A stretch of DNA of 64,000 nt from Monomorium pharaonis (GCF_013373865.1 NC_050475.1:11525182-11589181); one strand, 5' to 3'. Positions 52,651 through 64,000 are shown, counted from the stretch's first letter. The notes: generated by a model from the sequence alone, not told the origin. Program-made: numbers and translations.

Positions 52651-53800
52651 CCCAGATAGCACAAGGACATCCAGTGTATGTCCAGTGGATATCCGCTTCT
52701 GGACATTTGGACATCCATTAAGAGTCCAAATAAGGTCCGTCGGACATTCGATGGACGTCCATAGGATATACGTTTGGCACAACTTTGTACGTTCATAGAA
52801 AGTCCTTTAATGGACATCCATGGGATATAAGTTTGTCACAATTTCGGACATTCATAGAAAGTCCGAAATAAACCAAATTTTGGACCTATTATGGTTTGAT
52901 TATTTCTTTTGGGTTTTTTTCAATTAAAGAGCTTGCTGTAATAGTGGGTTAATCCAAATTTTGTAAAAATCATCGACATAAAGCATGGACTGCGCATTTT
53001 CTGCAAAAAGCTCTTGAAAAGTGTCCGGCAGAAAAACAAAGAGAAGACATGGTCCGGGTCAATTTCTTTCTCTGTCTAGCGCCTATTATGCTACTGGTTA
53101 GACAGAGCCCTAATTTACACCGAGCACTTGGTACGCGTATCAAGTAATGAATTTAAGCTGATCAGCCAATGATTAAACACATTCACTAGTTATTTACTAT
53201 TTGATACGCGTACCAAGTGCTCGGTGTAAAAATCAGAGACAGCGCTTGACTCAGACCAATTGCTGTATCTCTCTTTTGGTCGGAAAAAGAAACCAAAAAA
53301 AAACCGAAAAAAAAGAAAAAAAGAAAAAGAAACAAAAATGAAAAAGAAACAATAATATATTATAACAAACATTTAAAAAAATACCAATAATTAATAATGT
53401 TAATAATAAATAAAAAAATAATACATATTATTTCATATTACATATTTCATATTCTATCTAAAAGTAGAACAATTAAAATAAACCTTTTAAAAATTAAAAA
53501 TAATATAATTTATTATTATTTATAAATTAATGTTAATTAGAAATATTGTAAATAATACATATATATATAATTTACAATATTTCTTTTAGATTACATAATA
53601 AAAATAATAAAGATAAATTATATAAAAGTAAGATCCAAGTGCGGACATAAATCAGATATTGAGCATAGGACGTTCTGAATAGAACATCCGTTTTAATTCC
53701 AATAATGGATATCCTATGAATGTCTATTTTATGTCCATGGACATGTGGACCTGAATTGGACTTAACATGGACGTACTTGGAACATCCAGTGCTATTTGGG
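52651..53800. mobile_element. Non-autonomous TIR element (CCCAGATAGC ends)
   Basis: The left end is CCCAGATAGCACAAGGACATCCAGTG; the right end, reverse-complemented, is CCCAAATAGCACTGGATGTTCC. Subterminal GGACATCCA repeats. TG flanks both ends. Same end motif as 56442-57973 and 62929-63299. A further MITE is nested at 53114-53229. No transposase. Confidence 0.7.
53114..53229. mobile_element. Palindromic MITE (TTACACCGAGCACTTGG ends)
   Basis: TTACACCGAGCACTTGGTAC and GCGTATCAA on the left match the reverse complement on the right. Arms ~30 bp, spacer ~55 bp. Confidence 0.8.
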
Positions 53801-53939
53801 TGAGGACTTATGTGGAAAAGCGACACTTCTTTCTTTTTTCCAAAGAACATGATAAGTACAACACTAATTTTAAGAATTATTCACTTCATCATTTTATTAA
53901 TTGTTTACTTTAATTGATTATTATATATGATATATACAG
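53230..53939. other. Right part of the TIR element and AT-rich DNA before the THAP exon
   Basis: A-rich tract at 53282-53350 and further AT-rich DNA. No first exon of the THAP gene was recognised here. Confidence 0.4.
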
Positions 53940-54474
53940 ATGGTTGGCATGGGTTCAAGCATGCAGAAGATTTGATTTACTACCAAAAGGTTCAGAGTAT
54001 GCAAACCGCAATTGTCGCTTGTGCCATATACATTTTGATGAAAAAGATTATAAAATCAAAGAACGAGCTCGCCTTCATCCAGATACCGTGCCAACAAGAT
54101 TTTTGGAATTGACAGATAATAAGTAAGCTTTTATTTATATTAATTTTAATTGCTTTTTATTATAAATAATTTAGTTTTGATAACTAAAAATATTTTTGTA
54201 CATAAAGAAATATAAAAATAATTGAAAAATTATTTCACAGCAGTGCTACTTCTTTTTTAGATCGACGATGGAAAACCAAGAAAATTATAATATGTAAGCT
54301 ATTTTTACATTTATTATAAAACTCTTAAAAGAATTAATTTTTAATTAATAAATAACTTAAATCAACTTTTTCAGAAGCACAATAATAGATACGAATCATT
54401 GCAACGCCTTAAGCAATGAACAACATATTTCAACGGATAATGTACAAGAAGAAACAACTAGGAGTGTCAAATAA
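53940..54474 (+). CDS. THAP-domain gene, three 3' exons (N-terminal exon not found)
   Basis: Exon A is 53940-54122, after ATATATACAG and before GTAAGC. It encodes WLAWVQACRRFDLLPKGS, CRLCHIHFDEKDYK and RARLHPDTVPTRF, the second half of a THAP zinc finger: the conserved Trp, C-x2-H, a following HF, and a DTVPT form of the AVPT box. Exon B is 54261-54293 (after TTCTTTTTTAG, before GTAAGC). Exon C is 54375-54474 (after TTTTTCAG), ending VQEETTRSVK-stop. Joins are in phase. The first Cys pair and start codon must lie in an upstream exon I could not see. THAP proteins bind DNA; the family includes host regulators and P-element transposases, and which applies is unclear. Confidence 0.7.
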
Positions 54475-55000
54475 AGAAAAATATATAATTTTTTGATACA
54501 ATAATGATAATCTATTTCACTATTACAATCCACATTATCTTATGGGATAACATTTTTATATTATAATAAATTAAAAGTTTATTCTGAATTTTATAATTAT
54601 GCAAAGATATTTCTTTTAATTTTCAAGCTGAACAAAGTTTTTTAATATCTTCATTGTAGATATAATCATCTAGACTATTTTATACAATTTTAGGGTAATT
54701 TGAAAAAAAATAAAAAAATTCATTATTTTTAATGTAATAGAATTTATATCTTCTTTGAAGTATTAACTATAAAATATTTTAGATTTAAACATAGATGGAA
54801 AAGTTAATTCCCTAACAGCACACGGAGATTCTGAGAACGTTCTGAGAATATCGCAAACGTATATTGCATATATTCTCAGAACAATCGCATTACGTATTGC
54901 GATTAGCCAAGTACATTCTGAGAACGTTCGAACTTCCGCGGTACTTTCTCCCATAGAGTGTCGCTGCGAATGTCTATATATTGACGCAATGATGAAAAGA
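54475..55000. other. 3' flank or intron of the THAP gene
   Basis: AT-rich DNA, then 54828-54935 with repeated TTCTGAGAACGTTC/ATTCTCAGAAC motifs forming short inverted repeats. No gene. Confidence 0.45.
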
Positions 55001-55677
55001 GTGAGTCCCAGATGCGCACAGTAATAAACGGACACAGCAAGCTGAGTGAAACAGACACAGTAACAAACGGACACAGACCAAACGGACACAGTAATAAACG
55101 GACACTGTGCGAAACGGACACAGTAACAAACGGACACAGTGCGAAAAGGACACAGTAACAAACGGACACAGACCAAATGCGCACAGAGCAAAACGGACAC
55201 AGTGCGAAACGGACACAGACTAAATGCGCACAGAGCGAAACGGACACAGTGCGAAACGGACACAGACCAAATGCGCACACTGCACATGCGCACGGACCAA
55301 ATGCATACACGGAAAGTTGCAAACCCATGTGATGCAGTGAATGCTTTGCACGCACACACACACACACACGGGGGGTGCAAGGGGGGCCTTTGGCCCCCCT
55401 CCTGCACCCACCCCGTCCAAGTCGCTAACCTATGTGGACTTTACTCTGCTTGCAATGTACATGGATTGCATTTGGTCCGTGCGCACGTGCAGTGTGCGCA
55501 TGTGCAGTGTGCGCATTTGGTCCGTGCGCATTTGGTCTGTGTCCGTTTCGCACTGTGTCCGTTTCGCTCTGTGCGCATTTGGTCTGTGTCCGTTTGTTAC
55601 TGTGTTTGTTTGTTACTGTGTCCGTTTCACTCAGCCTGCTGTGTCCGTTTATTACTGTGCGCATCTGGGACGCTCCC
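55001..55677. repeat. Foldback built from short modules around a CA tract (copy 1)
   Basis: The ends GTCCCAGATGCGCACAGTAA and TTACTGTGCGCATCTGGGAC are inverted repeats. Both arms are chains of 12-15-bp modules (ACAGACCAAATGCGC, ACAGTAACAAACGG, ACAGTGCGAAACGG). The centre (about 55310-55440) has (AC)n, a GGGGGGCC palindrome and paired AAGTYGCAAACCCATGTG / AAGTCGCTAACCTATGTGG motifs. Same family as 61389-62143. Open frames here are repeat-derived. Confidence 0.8.
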
Positions 55678-55757
55678 GACGAAAACGGGAAGATTTCAGT
55701 CGATCACTTATACACGCACACATTCACGCAGTGGCACGCGCGCGCTTACATATAAAT

Positions 55758-55776
55758 TAGGATTAGGTTAGGGTTA
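55758..55776 (+). repeat. Short TTAGG-type tract
   Basis: TTAGGATTAGGTTAGGG contains three near-perfect units of the insect telomere repeat. Confidence 0.5.
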
Positions 55777-55780
55777 TTGC

Positions 55781-55898
55781 GCGTTCAAGACGACAAAGCA
55801 GCTAGCCTGCTCGCCGAGCGATTAAATATGATTTTTTCTTATAGATCCAATCAATCACATATTCAATCACTCGGCGAGCAGGCTAGTCTTGAACACGT
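55781..55898. mobile_element. Palindromic MITE (GTTCAAGAC ends)
   Basis: GTTCAAGAC then CTAGCCTGCTCGCCGAGYGATT on the left; the mirror sequence ending GGCTAGTCTTGAAC on the right. Nine to ten bases in the left arm (GACAAAGCAG) are unpaired. Confidence 0.75.
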
Positions 55899-55964
55899 CC
55901 ATTAATTTAACAATTTTACATTATAAATTTGTTTTTATTATAATGTGAATATAATACTTGGCAA

Positions 55965-56354
55965 AGCTTGTTTATAGCAAATATGGCCCGGTGTATCGTG
56001 AATACAATTTGATTTAAATCAGGTTATATCTTTTAGGTACTGCTCTCCTATAGACTCTTCCCGGGCAATACTGACACTGCACACCATGCGAGTTTTACCT
56101 GTAACAGATATAAATTGTGCAATTACAAGTTAACAAATTCAAATTATATTTTTAAAAAAATGTGATGAAGCTAAATTAATTTTAAGTTTATGTGTTGAAT
56201 AAAGCATACCTGTCACGTAAACTTCTACAGCGTAGAACCAGCAGTAGATTGTCAAATAACCGACGGCCAATCCAAATAATATAAAAAAATTGAACCGCAA
56301 AAGCAAGCATCTCTAAAAGCAATTTAATGTATTATTAATGTTATAAGACAGATG
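55965..56354 (-). pseudogene. Two-exon fragment of a membrane protein (copy A)
   Basis: On the minus strand an acceptor-like TTTTAG precedes CLLLRFNFFILFGLAVGYL, then TIYCWFYAVEVYVTG, a hydrophobic segment ending at a GACAG|GTATGC donor (near 56215). After about 105 bp, a CTGTTACAG acceptor starts KTRMVCSVSIAREESIGEQY and LKDIT-stop. Splice sites and phase agree. I do not recognise the gene. It is probably the 3' end of a host gene or a partial duplicate, since a diverged copy lies at 57990-58405. Confidence 0.5.
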
Positions 56355-56393
56355 ATTACAGTTGATTTCATATTAAAAAACAAATATGGATAT

Positions 56394-56441
56394 GTTACGG
56401 ACAAAGCCCGCATGGTGTGCAGTGTTAGCATTGCCTGGGTT
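56394..56441 (+). pseudogene. Inverted partial copy of the second exon
   Basis: AAAGCCCGCATGGTGTGCAG and GCATTGCCTGGG match, on the plus strand, the minus-strand exon 2 of copy A (AAACTCGCATGGTGTGCAGT, TATTGCCCGGG). The TIR element 56442-57973 directly abuts it. Confidence 0.55.
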
Positions 56442-57973
56442 CCCAGATAGCACATGGACGTTCTTAGAATAGACTACGTGGATATCCTGAAAACATCCTG
56501 ATTTTATCTCGGGACGTTCTCAGGACATCCTGAGAAATAGCAAACGAGCGCCACTTTTTAGTCCTCAGAACATCCTGAGGACAGTCCACCGTACGTCCTG
56601 AGAATGCCATAGGATTTCCTCAGGACATCCTCAAGAATAGCAAACAATGACCACTTTTTGTCAGATTTTTTAGATTTTTTTTAGAATTTTTGATAAATGT
56701 ATCGATTTTTTATAAGAATTAAAATGTTTCTCAGAAAAATTTAAAAAATAAAAAATTTTGATTAATTTAGAAAATTTTTAAATATTTCTAAGTATTTTTA
56801 AGAGTTTTGGAGAATAGAAAAAAACTTTAACAAAAAATTAAAAGTTCAAATTATTTCTACGATAATTTTGTAAGAGGAAGAAGACTGTACATGTTTCAGC
56901 CAAGCGACAGTCGTTCCTGTTAAAGCATGTTTAATCTCTGTACCCGAGAAAACGGTCACCCATCTAAGTGTCAACCATCGCCGACGTTACTTGACTTCGA
57001 AGACCATACGCATCATAACCCTTTGTGATAATCCATGAGTACTTCTTGTTTATGCGTACATATTTGTTATAGATCATTACAATAGATGTTGTCAGAAGGA
57101 TGAAACATATATAGTTAACTTATATTTTTATAAATAAATATTAAGTTTTACAGTTTTTTAAAATGATTTTTTCATATGCGTGCAAAATATCATGTGAAAT
57201 AACTTATTAAAAAAACTGTTTTTGCTCCGTTCGTATAAAATAAAATAAAAAAATTATTTAATGTCATCTTTATAATTTTTTAGTATTGTTAATATGCCAC
57301 ATTGTTTCAATAAGTGTAGACATTCAATCTGACTTTGAAGTCGACATTTTTACACATTTGATTTTGTAATACATTCTAGAAATACGTACGATATTCAAAG
57401 ATTTCTCACTTGCTATATTAATTTACCCGTCTTTTTCAAAAATTAATATACATCCAGGATGTCCCTGAATACTGTTTTAGGATGTCCTGAGGACTTTCGT
57501 AGGATGTCCTGAGGACTCTCTTAGGACGTCCTAAGGACTGTCTTAGCATGTCGTGAGGACTGTCTTAGGATGTCCTGAGGATATCATATTCTTAGACTTT
57601 CAGGATATCATATTCTTAGAACATTCTGTGCTATCTAAAATGTCTGGTATTTATAAAGTCATCATATTTAAGTTTATCTTCAGACATTTTGTAGCTAATG
57701 AAATTTTTTATACAATATTTTAAGAATAATGTTTTCAGCTAGAATACATATATCCTCAGGACATTCCAAGGATGTCCTCAAGACATGAGTAAAATTTTAA
57801 TTTATATTAATACTATTACAGAATCTAACATTCTAAACTTACTTTAGAAGTCAAATTTATACATAAAATATTTATATAAAATATTTACAATAATACAACT
57901 ATTATATCCTGACAAGATTTTAGGACATCCCGGGACATATTCATGATCCTGAGGACGTCCTGTGCTATCTGGG
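56442..57973. mobile_element. Non-autonomous TIR element (CCCAGATAGCACA ends)
   Basis: CCCAGATAGCACATGGACGT on the left and ACGTCCTGTGCTATCTGGG on the right. Subterminal arrays of AGGACATCCTGAG/CTCAGGATGTCC motifs at both ends (56470-56640 and 57450-57600). The interior is AT-rich without transposase. Same end family as 52651-53800. Confidence 0.75.
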
Positions 57974-57989
57974 CTGGCTCCAGCATTGC

Positions 57990-58405
57990 ACAACGTGACT
58001 TGGTAAAACTCATTTATAGCGAACATGGCCCTGTGTGTCGCAAATATATTTTGGTTTGAGTTAGGTTAGGTTAGGTTATATCTCTCGGGTGCCTTCCCAC
58101 AGACTCTTTCAGGGCAATACCGACAATGCACACTATGTGAGCTTCACTGTGACAGATATAAATTGTACAATTACAAGTTAATAAATTCAAATTATATCTT
58201 TAAAAAAATATGATAAAACTAAATTAATTTTAAGTTTATGTGTTGAATAAATCATATCTGTCACGTAAATTTCTACAGCGTAGAAACAGCAGTAGATTGT
58301 CAAATAATTAGTGGCCAATCCAAATAATATAAAGAAATTGAACCGCAAAAGCAAGCACCTCTGAAAGCAATTTTATGTAATTATGCAATTTTAATGTTAT
58401 AAGAC
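57990..58405 (-). pseudogene. Two-exon fragment of a membrane protein (copy B, decayed)
   Basis: Diverged direct copy of 55965-56354. The first exon still reads CLLLRFNFFILFGLA and IYCCFYAVEIYVT, but the donor GTATGC has become ATATGA (near 58256), the second exon starts with an altered acceptor context, and its frame is broken. Copy A and copy B face the same way, ~2 kb apart, with the TIR element between. Confidence 0.55.
58063..58080 (+). repeat. Interstitial TTAGG repeat
   Basis: TTAGGTTAGGTTAGGTTA. The homologous position in copy A (about 56021) has only a single AGGTTA, so the extra units were gained in copy B. Confidence 0.75.
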
Positions 58406-58481
58406 TTAATTACTAATATAATAATAAGATTCGCGGGACGTTTTGGACATTCTCACAAAAATAATAACAAATACAACGAAG

Positions 58482-58739
58482 ATGGTTGATTATATCAGTA
58501 ACCTTCAAAAATATATAAGTTCAGACGAATATGCTGACCGTATCACTTCACGTTTGCGACACTACTTGGAAACTGTATATATATCAAATAAAATATTTAA
58601 CGCGAAACGTTTTAATTATTATATTTTTACATCTTTTAGCATGAATAATATCTTTGCTAAATGCGGCTTTATGATCAAGGATAACCTCTTAATCAGAAGT
58701 TTTACGAAGTTGTACAAAATATTAAAAAATATCGCGTAA
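58482..58739 (+). CDS. Small ORF of unknown function, 85 residues
   Basis: ATG at 58482 in good context (GAAGATGG): MVDYISNLQKYISSDEYADR, then RHYLETVYISNKIFNAKRFN, ending KLYKILKNIA. Normal amino-acid mix, no low complexity, no membrane segment. It lies just beyond copy B on the opposite strand. I recognise no family; a chance ORF in AT-rich DNA is possible. Confidence 0.3.
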   Translation: MVDYISNLQKYISSDEYADRITSRLRHYLETVYISNKIFNAKRFNYYIFTSFSMNNIFAKCGFMIKDNLLIRSFTKLYKILKNIA

Positions 58740-58799
58740 TTTATATTATGTAACAACTGTTTCGCTAACTTTATTCAATATTTTATGAAATCAAAGTTA

Positions 58800-59170
58800 T
58801 AAAGAAAAATTACCTTTTGTGGCGGCATGCTACAGCGCGACGCGCGCGCGCGCGCGCAGCGTCCGCGGCCGGGTCAGCGGCCCCGGCGACCGCGAGTAAT
58901 GCGCGCGGCAGCCACTAGACGAAAGCGCGGCGCCTCAAACTCGGGAGTAAAAAGACAACACCTGGTTTACATAAGGAGACCACCCACAACGAAGGATCAA
59001 GCTAAGCTTCCTACGTGTATAGTGAGCTCGAGAGGGCCTATACTAATAGCTTCTGTTTTTCATAAGAAGTACTTCAGGGCCTTGGCGTTCTGATGTTCGG
59101 CACAAGAGAGCTCCGGTACTTCCAGGATCTCCTTCGGGAGACACATTCGGGCATCTTGCCTCGCTGCCGC
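58800..59170. other. GC-rich block with (CG)n
   Basis: (GC)n at 58839-58857 and high CpG to about 59170. An ORF of 88 codons on the plus strand (58827-59093) is Arg/Pro-rich and probably a composition artefact. No family recognised. Confidence 0.35.
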
Positions 59171-59615
59171 CTACTTGGCCGCCATGGAAACCACTTAAAA
59201 AAAAGCATTAATAATAATACCTTGGGTGATGTGAAAATTAAACTATTGTCAAAATTCTAATTTATATATTATGTTTTTACATATTGTTATACTACATATG
59301 AAATAAATTAGTAATAAAAAAGTTAGTACTTTTTTGTTTATAAAAACAAAAATTATTTACTTAAAATAATTTTAATGAATTTTGTGGTGCAGGGCACTAT
59401 TTCTTATACAGAGCTGCTCCTGAGACAAAGCGTACGGGCGAGATCGGCGGCTCGGCCGTCAAGGCCGCGCGTAATAGTGGGGGCATAGAAGGCGGCGCGT
59501 TCGGGAATCGGCTCGAAAAGGGCAACTAGGCTCAAGCACTGATATATATCACCATGCGGGTCCGTAGAAAAGAGACTGGAACAGTGATGATTCGACGTAT
59601 GCAGATGTCGTTAGT
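59171..59615. other. Non-coding DNA, AT-rich then GC-rich
   Basis: The GC-rich part 59390-59530 has no recognisable gene and leads into the 60-bp repeats. Confidence 0.4.
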
Positions 59616-59877
59616 ATACGTACCGTTTCCGTATCTTGAGTAAAACCTGAAGATGTACGCGCGCGATAGAAAGGCGTACGTATCATTTGCGTACGTTGAG
59701 TACAACCTGAAAATGTACGCGCGCAGTAAAAAGCCGTACGTATCATTTCCGTACATTGAGTACAATCTGAGATTATACGCGCACGAAAGAAAATCGAATA
59801 ATACTGTAAAAGATATTATAGCGATGATCTCAACATTCTACGATGATCACAGTACATTGAATATTAAAATGGGATGA
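59616..59877 (+). CDS. 3 x 60-bp coding-like repeat followed by a short tail
   Basis: Three 60-bp units (59616-59675, 59676-59735, 59736-59795) encode in one plus-strand frame YVSFAYVEYNLKMYARSKK- and YVSFPYIEYNLRLYAHERK-type 20-residue repeats, then NNTVKDIIAMISTFYDDHST and a stop at 59877. The first unit has TAA where the others have TAC (Tyr), so the intact frame starts at 59653 (MYARDRK). Differences between units 2 and 3 are largely conservative (V/I, K/R, M/L) or silent (AAC/AAT, AAG/AAA). Aromatic-rich, unknown function; possibly a decayed gene. Confidence 0.4.
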
Positions 59878-60282
59878 TACATAGGATATCATGTGCGGTT
59901 AGGGTTGTAAATATGTATTTTTTGATATTTTTTGATACTTTATATTTTCTATCGACTTAACCACTTTGGCATTCAGTAGTCGACTGAAATAGATTAAAGT
60001 TTTACAGCGGACTTATGGGCCCTAGCGACCTTTTTACCCTCTCCACCATAAAATCTTTTATGGAGAAGGGCCTAGGAGAAGATCCTTTTCTCCTTAGGAA
60101 AGTTTTTTCATAGAAGTAAAAACGAAATAAGCACGTGTCCAGTTTGAGAACTAAAATCGATCGGTTAGGATATAAAAAATATGAACTCGTTGCTTTCATC
60201 AATTACAAAGAGTATACTCATACCCTTCTTGGCAAGTTGTAGTCGGGTAAAAATTTGATTAACTTTGTATAACTTTTAAGTA
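59878..60282. other. Non-coding DNA
   Basis: Contains hairpins CCATAAAATCTTTTATGG (60047-60064) and GGATCC-like GAGAAGATCCTTTTCTCC (60075-60092). No gene. Confidence 0.4.
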
Positions 60283-60381
60283 CACTGGCGTGATACAAAC
60301 GTACCCCACCGCACACAATTACGTAATTAAATTTTTTTTGCATAATTGTGTGCGGTAGAGTACGTTTGTATCCCGCCAGTG
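60283..60381. mobile_element. Palindromic MITE (CACTGGCG ends, TA site)
   Basis: CACTGGCGTGATACAAACGT on the left pairs with ACGTTTGTATCCCGCCAGTG on the right; TA flanks both (60281-60282 and 60382-60383). Shares its first eight bases with the large foldback at 14336-15627. Confidence 0.85.
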
Positions 60382-60512
60382 TACTCATGGATTTATTTAC
60401 AAGTAATTTTTGCTCAATGAGAAATTCAATATCATGTTTAATATAATTGTACAATCAATTATTATAAATTCCATATGTGAACCCAAACAGCTTATGTAAA
60501 TTTTTTTTGTAG

Positions 60513-60839
60513 AAATATATGTTTGAATGCTGAAATGGATTTAGATGTACAGAATGCAACTCCAGCAACAAGCACAGAAGAAAATTGTAACAGGTAATAA
60601 TAAAAAACTTTATTATTTTCACAAAGCTTAGAAAAAATATGAACATATATATATATAAATTTCTTTGAAATATTTTGTGAATATTTGAATATTGTAATGA
60701 AAATAACATTCTAATTTATTAAATTAATTCAATTGTTTCAACGTAACTAGCAATTTATTCTAAATTATATATGATTTCTTTTCAGTGATTCACAATTATC
60801 TGAAGGAATAATGAATAATAGTGCTGGACTTGCTAAACC
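60513..60839 (+). CDS. Two further spliced exons, phase-compatible with the THAP gene
   Basis: Exon D is 60513-60593, after TTTTTTTTGTAG and before GTAATA. It reads NICLNAEMDLDVQNATPATS, TEENCN. Exon E is 60786-60839, after TTTCTTTTCAG and before GTAAGT; it reads DSQLSEGIMNNSAGLAKP. D joins E in phase. D starts with the same phase as THAP exon B (one base completing a codon), so D could follow exon A as an alternative to B and C. The composition (Ser, Thr, Asn, acidic) fits a linker. The gene would continue beyond 60840. Confidence 0.5.
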
Positions 60840-60877
60840 GTAAGTTTTATCTATTATAATTAAATATATATATATAT

Positions 60878-62779
<1,902 letters not shown>

Positions 62780-62826
<47 letters not shown>
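62780..62826. repeat. (TA)n microsatellite
   Basis: About 23 TA units, immediately right of the LTR-like block; the left flank of the block (60862-60877) is the same repeat. Confidence 0.95.
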
Positions 62827-62827
<1 letters not shown>

Positions 62828-62928
62828 CTACAAAAAAGCCAATTTTTTAGACGTGTTGTAGCAAATGAGCAATATATGTGTATGCATATAGTATATGTGT
62901 ATATATTTATGAAGAGTGTATGCATATA

Positions 62929-63299
62929 CCCAGATAGCCAAGCGAGATTAAGCATATCGGGTAAATTAATGCACTGCATGTATGTTGTGAACTTGCCCAC
63001 AATTTGCTGTCATTGTAATTTAACGTGGAACGAAGTTAACATCAGGAGAGCAAATAACCTTCATGAGTTTATAAAATTATAAGTGCATGCATTGAGGAAT
63101 AATAAACTTGTCACATTGACAGCAATTGTGCATGCATGTTGACAACTTGCCGTCAGTTTGTTAAATTCTAATGTAGAATTTTATATGATGTCAGAACAAC
63201 TGACAGTTTGAGGAAACACCTTGGCTTTAGTCTGATAAAATTAATAGGGAATAAGTGACAGCAAAATAACAACACGTTGCCTTTATTTGGCTATCTGGG
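62929..63299. mobile_element. MITE (CCCAGATAGCCAA ends, TA site)
   Basis: CCCAGATAGCCAAGCG on the left and TTTGGCTATCTGGG on the right, with TA at 62927-62928 and 63300-63301. Interior repeats of TTGACAACTTGCC/GTGAACTTGCCCAC type. No ORF. Confidence 0.8.
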
Positions 63300-63496
63300 T
63301 ATTAGACATTAAATACAATTTTAATAATATGTAAATTAAGCTGTATATAATATATATAAATTAACATGCTTTATCTTACATATTTATAAACAGGATAACT
63401 TATTTTCATCAATAATCTCTTTTATCTTTACAAGATAAGGTTAAATAAAAAATATGAGGCAAAAAGTTGCTTGTTTTTAAGGGAGAAAAAGATGGA

Positions 63497-63660
63497 GGCT
63501 GGTATTCATAGTCAAATCTTATTTTCAGACTATTTCAAATAATGTCTTAAGATATATGCTAATACGGCTTTGTGATTAATTAATGACGTCTTAATACAAT
63601 ACAATACTTAATAGAATACTTAAGTTGGTGTTAAATATAAGAATCAGCTATGAATATCGA
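63497..63660. mobile_element. Decayed MITE (GGCTGGTATTCATAGTC end)
   Basis: The left end GGCTGGTATTCATAGTCAAA matches the MITE at 2031-2199. The right end AGCTATGAATATCGAT is its mutated partner. Confidence 0.7.
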
Positions 63661-64000
63661 TGAGAGATATTAGTTGAAACTTGAGTTTAGATGTCGAGGT
63701 CCTGTAAAAGTGTACAAATTTTTAAAATAAAAACTAGTTTTATTTTTTTCTATTAATTAATTTGAACAACTCTTGTTTGAAACATTTATTTCTTTGCTTA
63801 ATATATGTTTTTATAACTATTAAAAAAAACTTGTTAACTTTTTTAATATTTAGTTTCTTTTTAATATTTATTATCTAATTTTTTAATATTTAGAACTGTA
63901 TAACAAGTGTTTTCTTGAATATCTAAAAGAATATTATGCAGATAAAAAATGTTTTAAACACAAATTGTTTAAATTAATAAACAAAAAAGATTTACGCAAT
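63661..64000. other. AT-rich DNA
   Basis: No gene seen. ATATTTAG at about 63885-63892 could be a splice acceptor but nothing recognisable follows. Confidence 0.4.

Noticed and set aside
52436..52817. Overlapping Trp/Ser-rich frames on both strands
   Set aside because: Repeat-derived from GGACATCCA and ~72-bp units.
54763..55771. Long Cys/Val/Ser-rich frames on both strands
   Set aside because: They are translations of the 12-15-bp modules of the foldback 55001-55677.

Overview
The window is transposon-rich, AT-rich animal DNA with one 500-N assembly gap (34001-34500). Genes have AG/GT-bounded exons. The elements are typical of insects: BEL/Pao, an errantivirus-like Ty3/gypsy with a baculovirus-F-like envelope gene, Penelope-like elements, pogo-like and PolB-type DNA transposons, and many foldback elements and MITEs. 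Short TTAGG tracts match the insect telomere unit. The mix suggests Hymenoptera, most likely an ant, but that is inference. Only two loci look like host genes: a 2.1-kb terminal exon on the minus strand (11468-13621), and a spliced plus-strand THAP-domain gene (53940-54474) with phase-compatible further exons at 60513-60839.

Region 1 (1-16 kb) holds foldback elements and MITEs (1178-2625, 3856-5121, 6101-7053, 14336-15627), a pogo/psq HTH fragment, an unexplained GC-rich island (8083-9930), the host exon, and Penelope-like debris. Region 2 (15.7-30.1 kb) is a nested stack. A Penelope-like element, with a C-terminal coding relic at 26613-27071 and related terminal repeats in inverted orientation at 16210-17089 and 28404-30128, has been split by a structurally complete 9.5-kb gypsy/errantivirus provirus (17094-26573, minus strand, GATC target duplication, tRNA-Leu primer site) and by a foldback element (28634-29485). 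The provirus has gag, pro-pol and env, all broken, plus an antisense acidic 121-codon ORF between pol and env. A second Penelope-like relic with a GIY-YIG motif lies at 32176-33607.

Region 3 (34.5-48.6 kb) is a second stack. Short inverted repeats (34501-34575 and 48538-48612) bound a degraded element. It encodes a protein-primed-type family B DNA polymerase, a possible capsid-type C-terminus, two small open genes (34820-35347, and the spliced 47826-48561 with a TATA box) and another fragment. Its polymerase gene was hit by a complete BEL/Pao retrotransposon (36605-43971, AGTGC target duplication) and by a TA-flanked MITE (45112-45270). The pattern suggests a Polinton/adintovirus-like element; no integrase or ATPase was found, so that assignment is tentative.

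Region 4 (48.7-64 kb) is repeats plus the THAP gene. It includes a ~120-bp satellite, TIR elements with the end motif CCCAGATAGC or CCCACATAG (one carrying a tRNA-like pol III promoter), foldbacks built from 12-15-bp modules around CA/GT microsatellites, a duplicated pair of membrane-protein exons, a 3 x 60-bp coding-like repeat, and a probable solo LTR (60878-62779) that contains one of the foldbacks.
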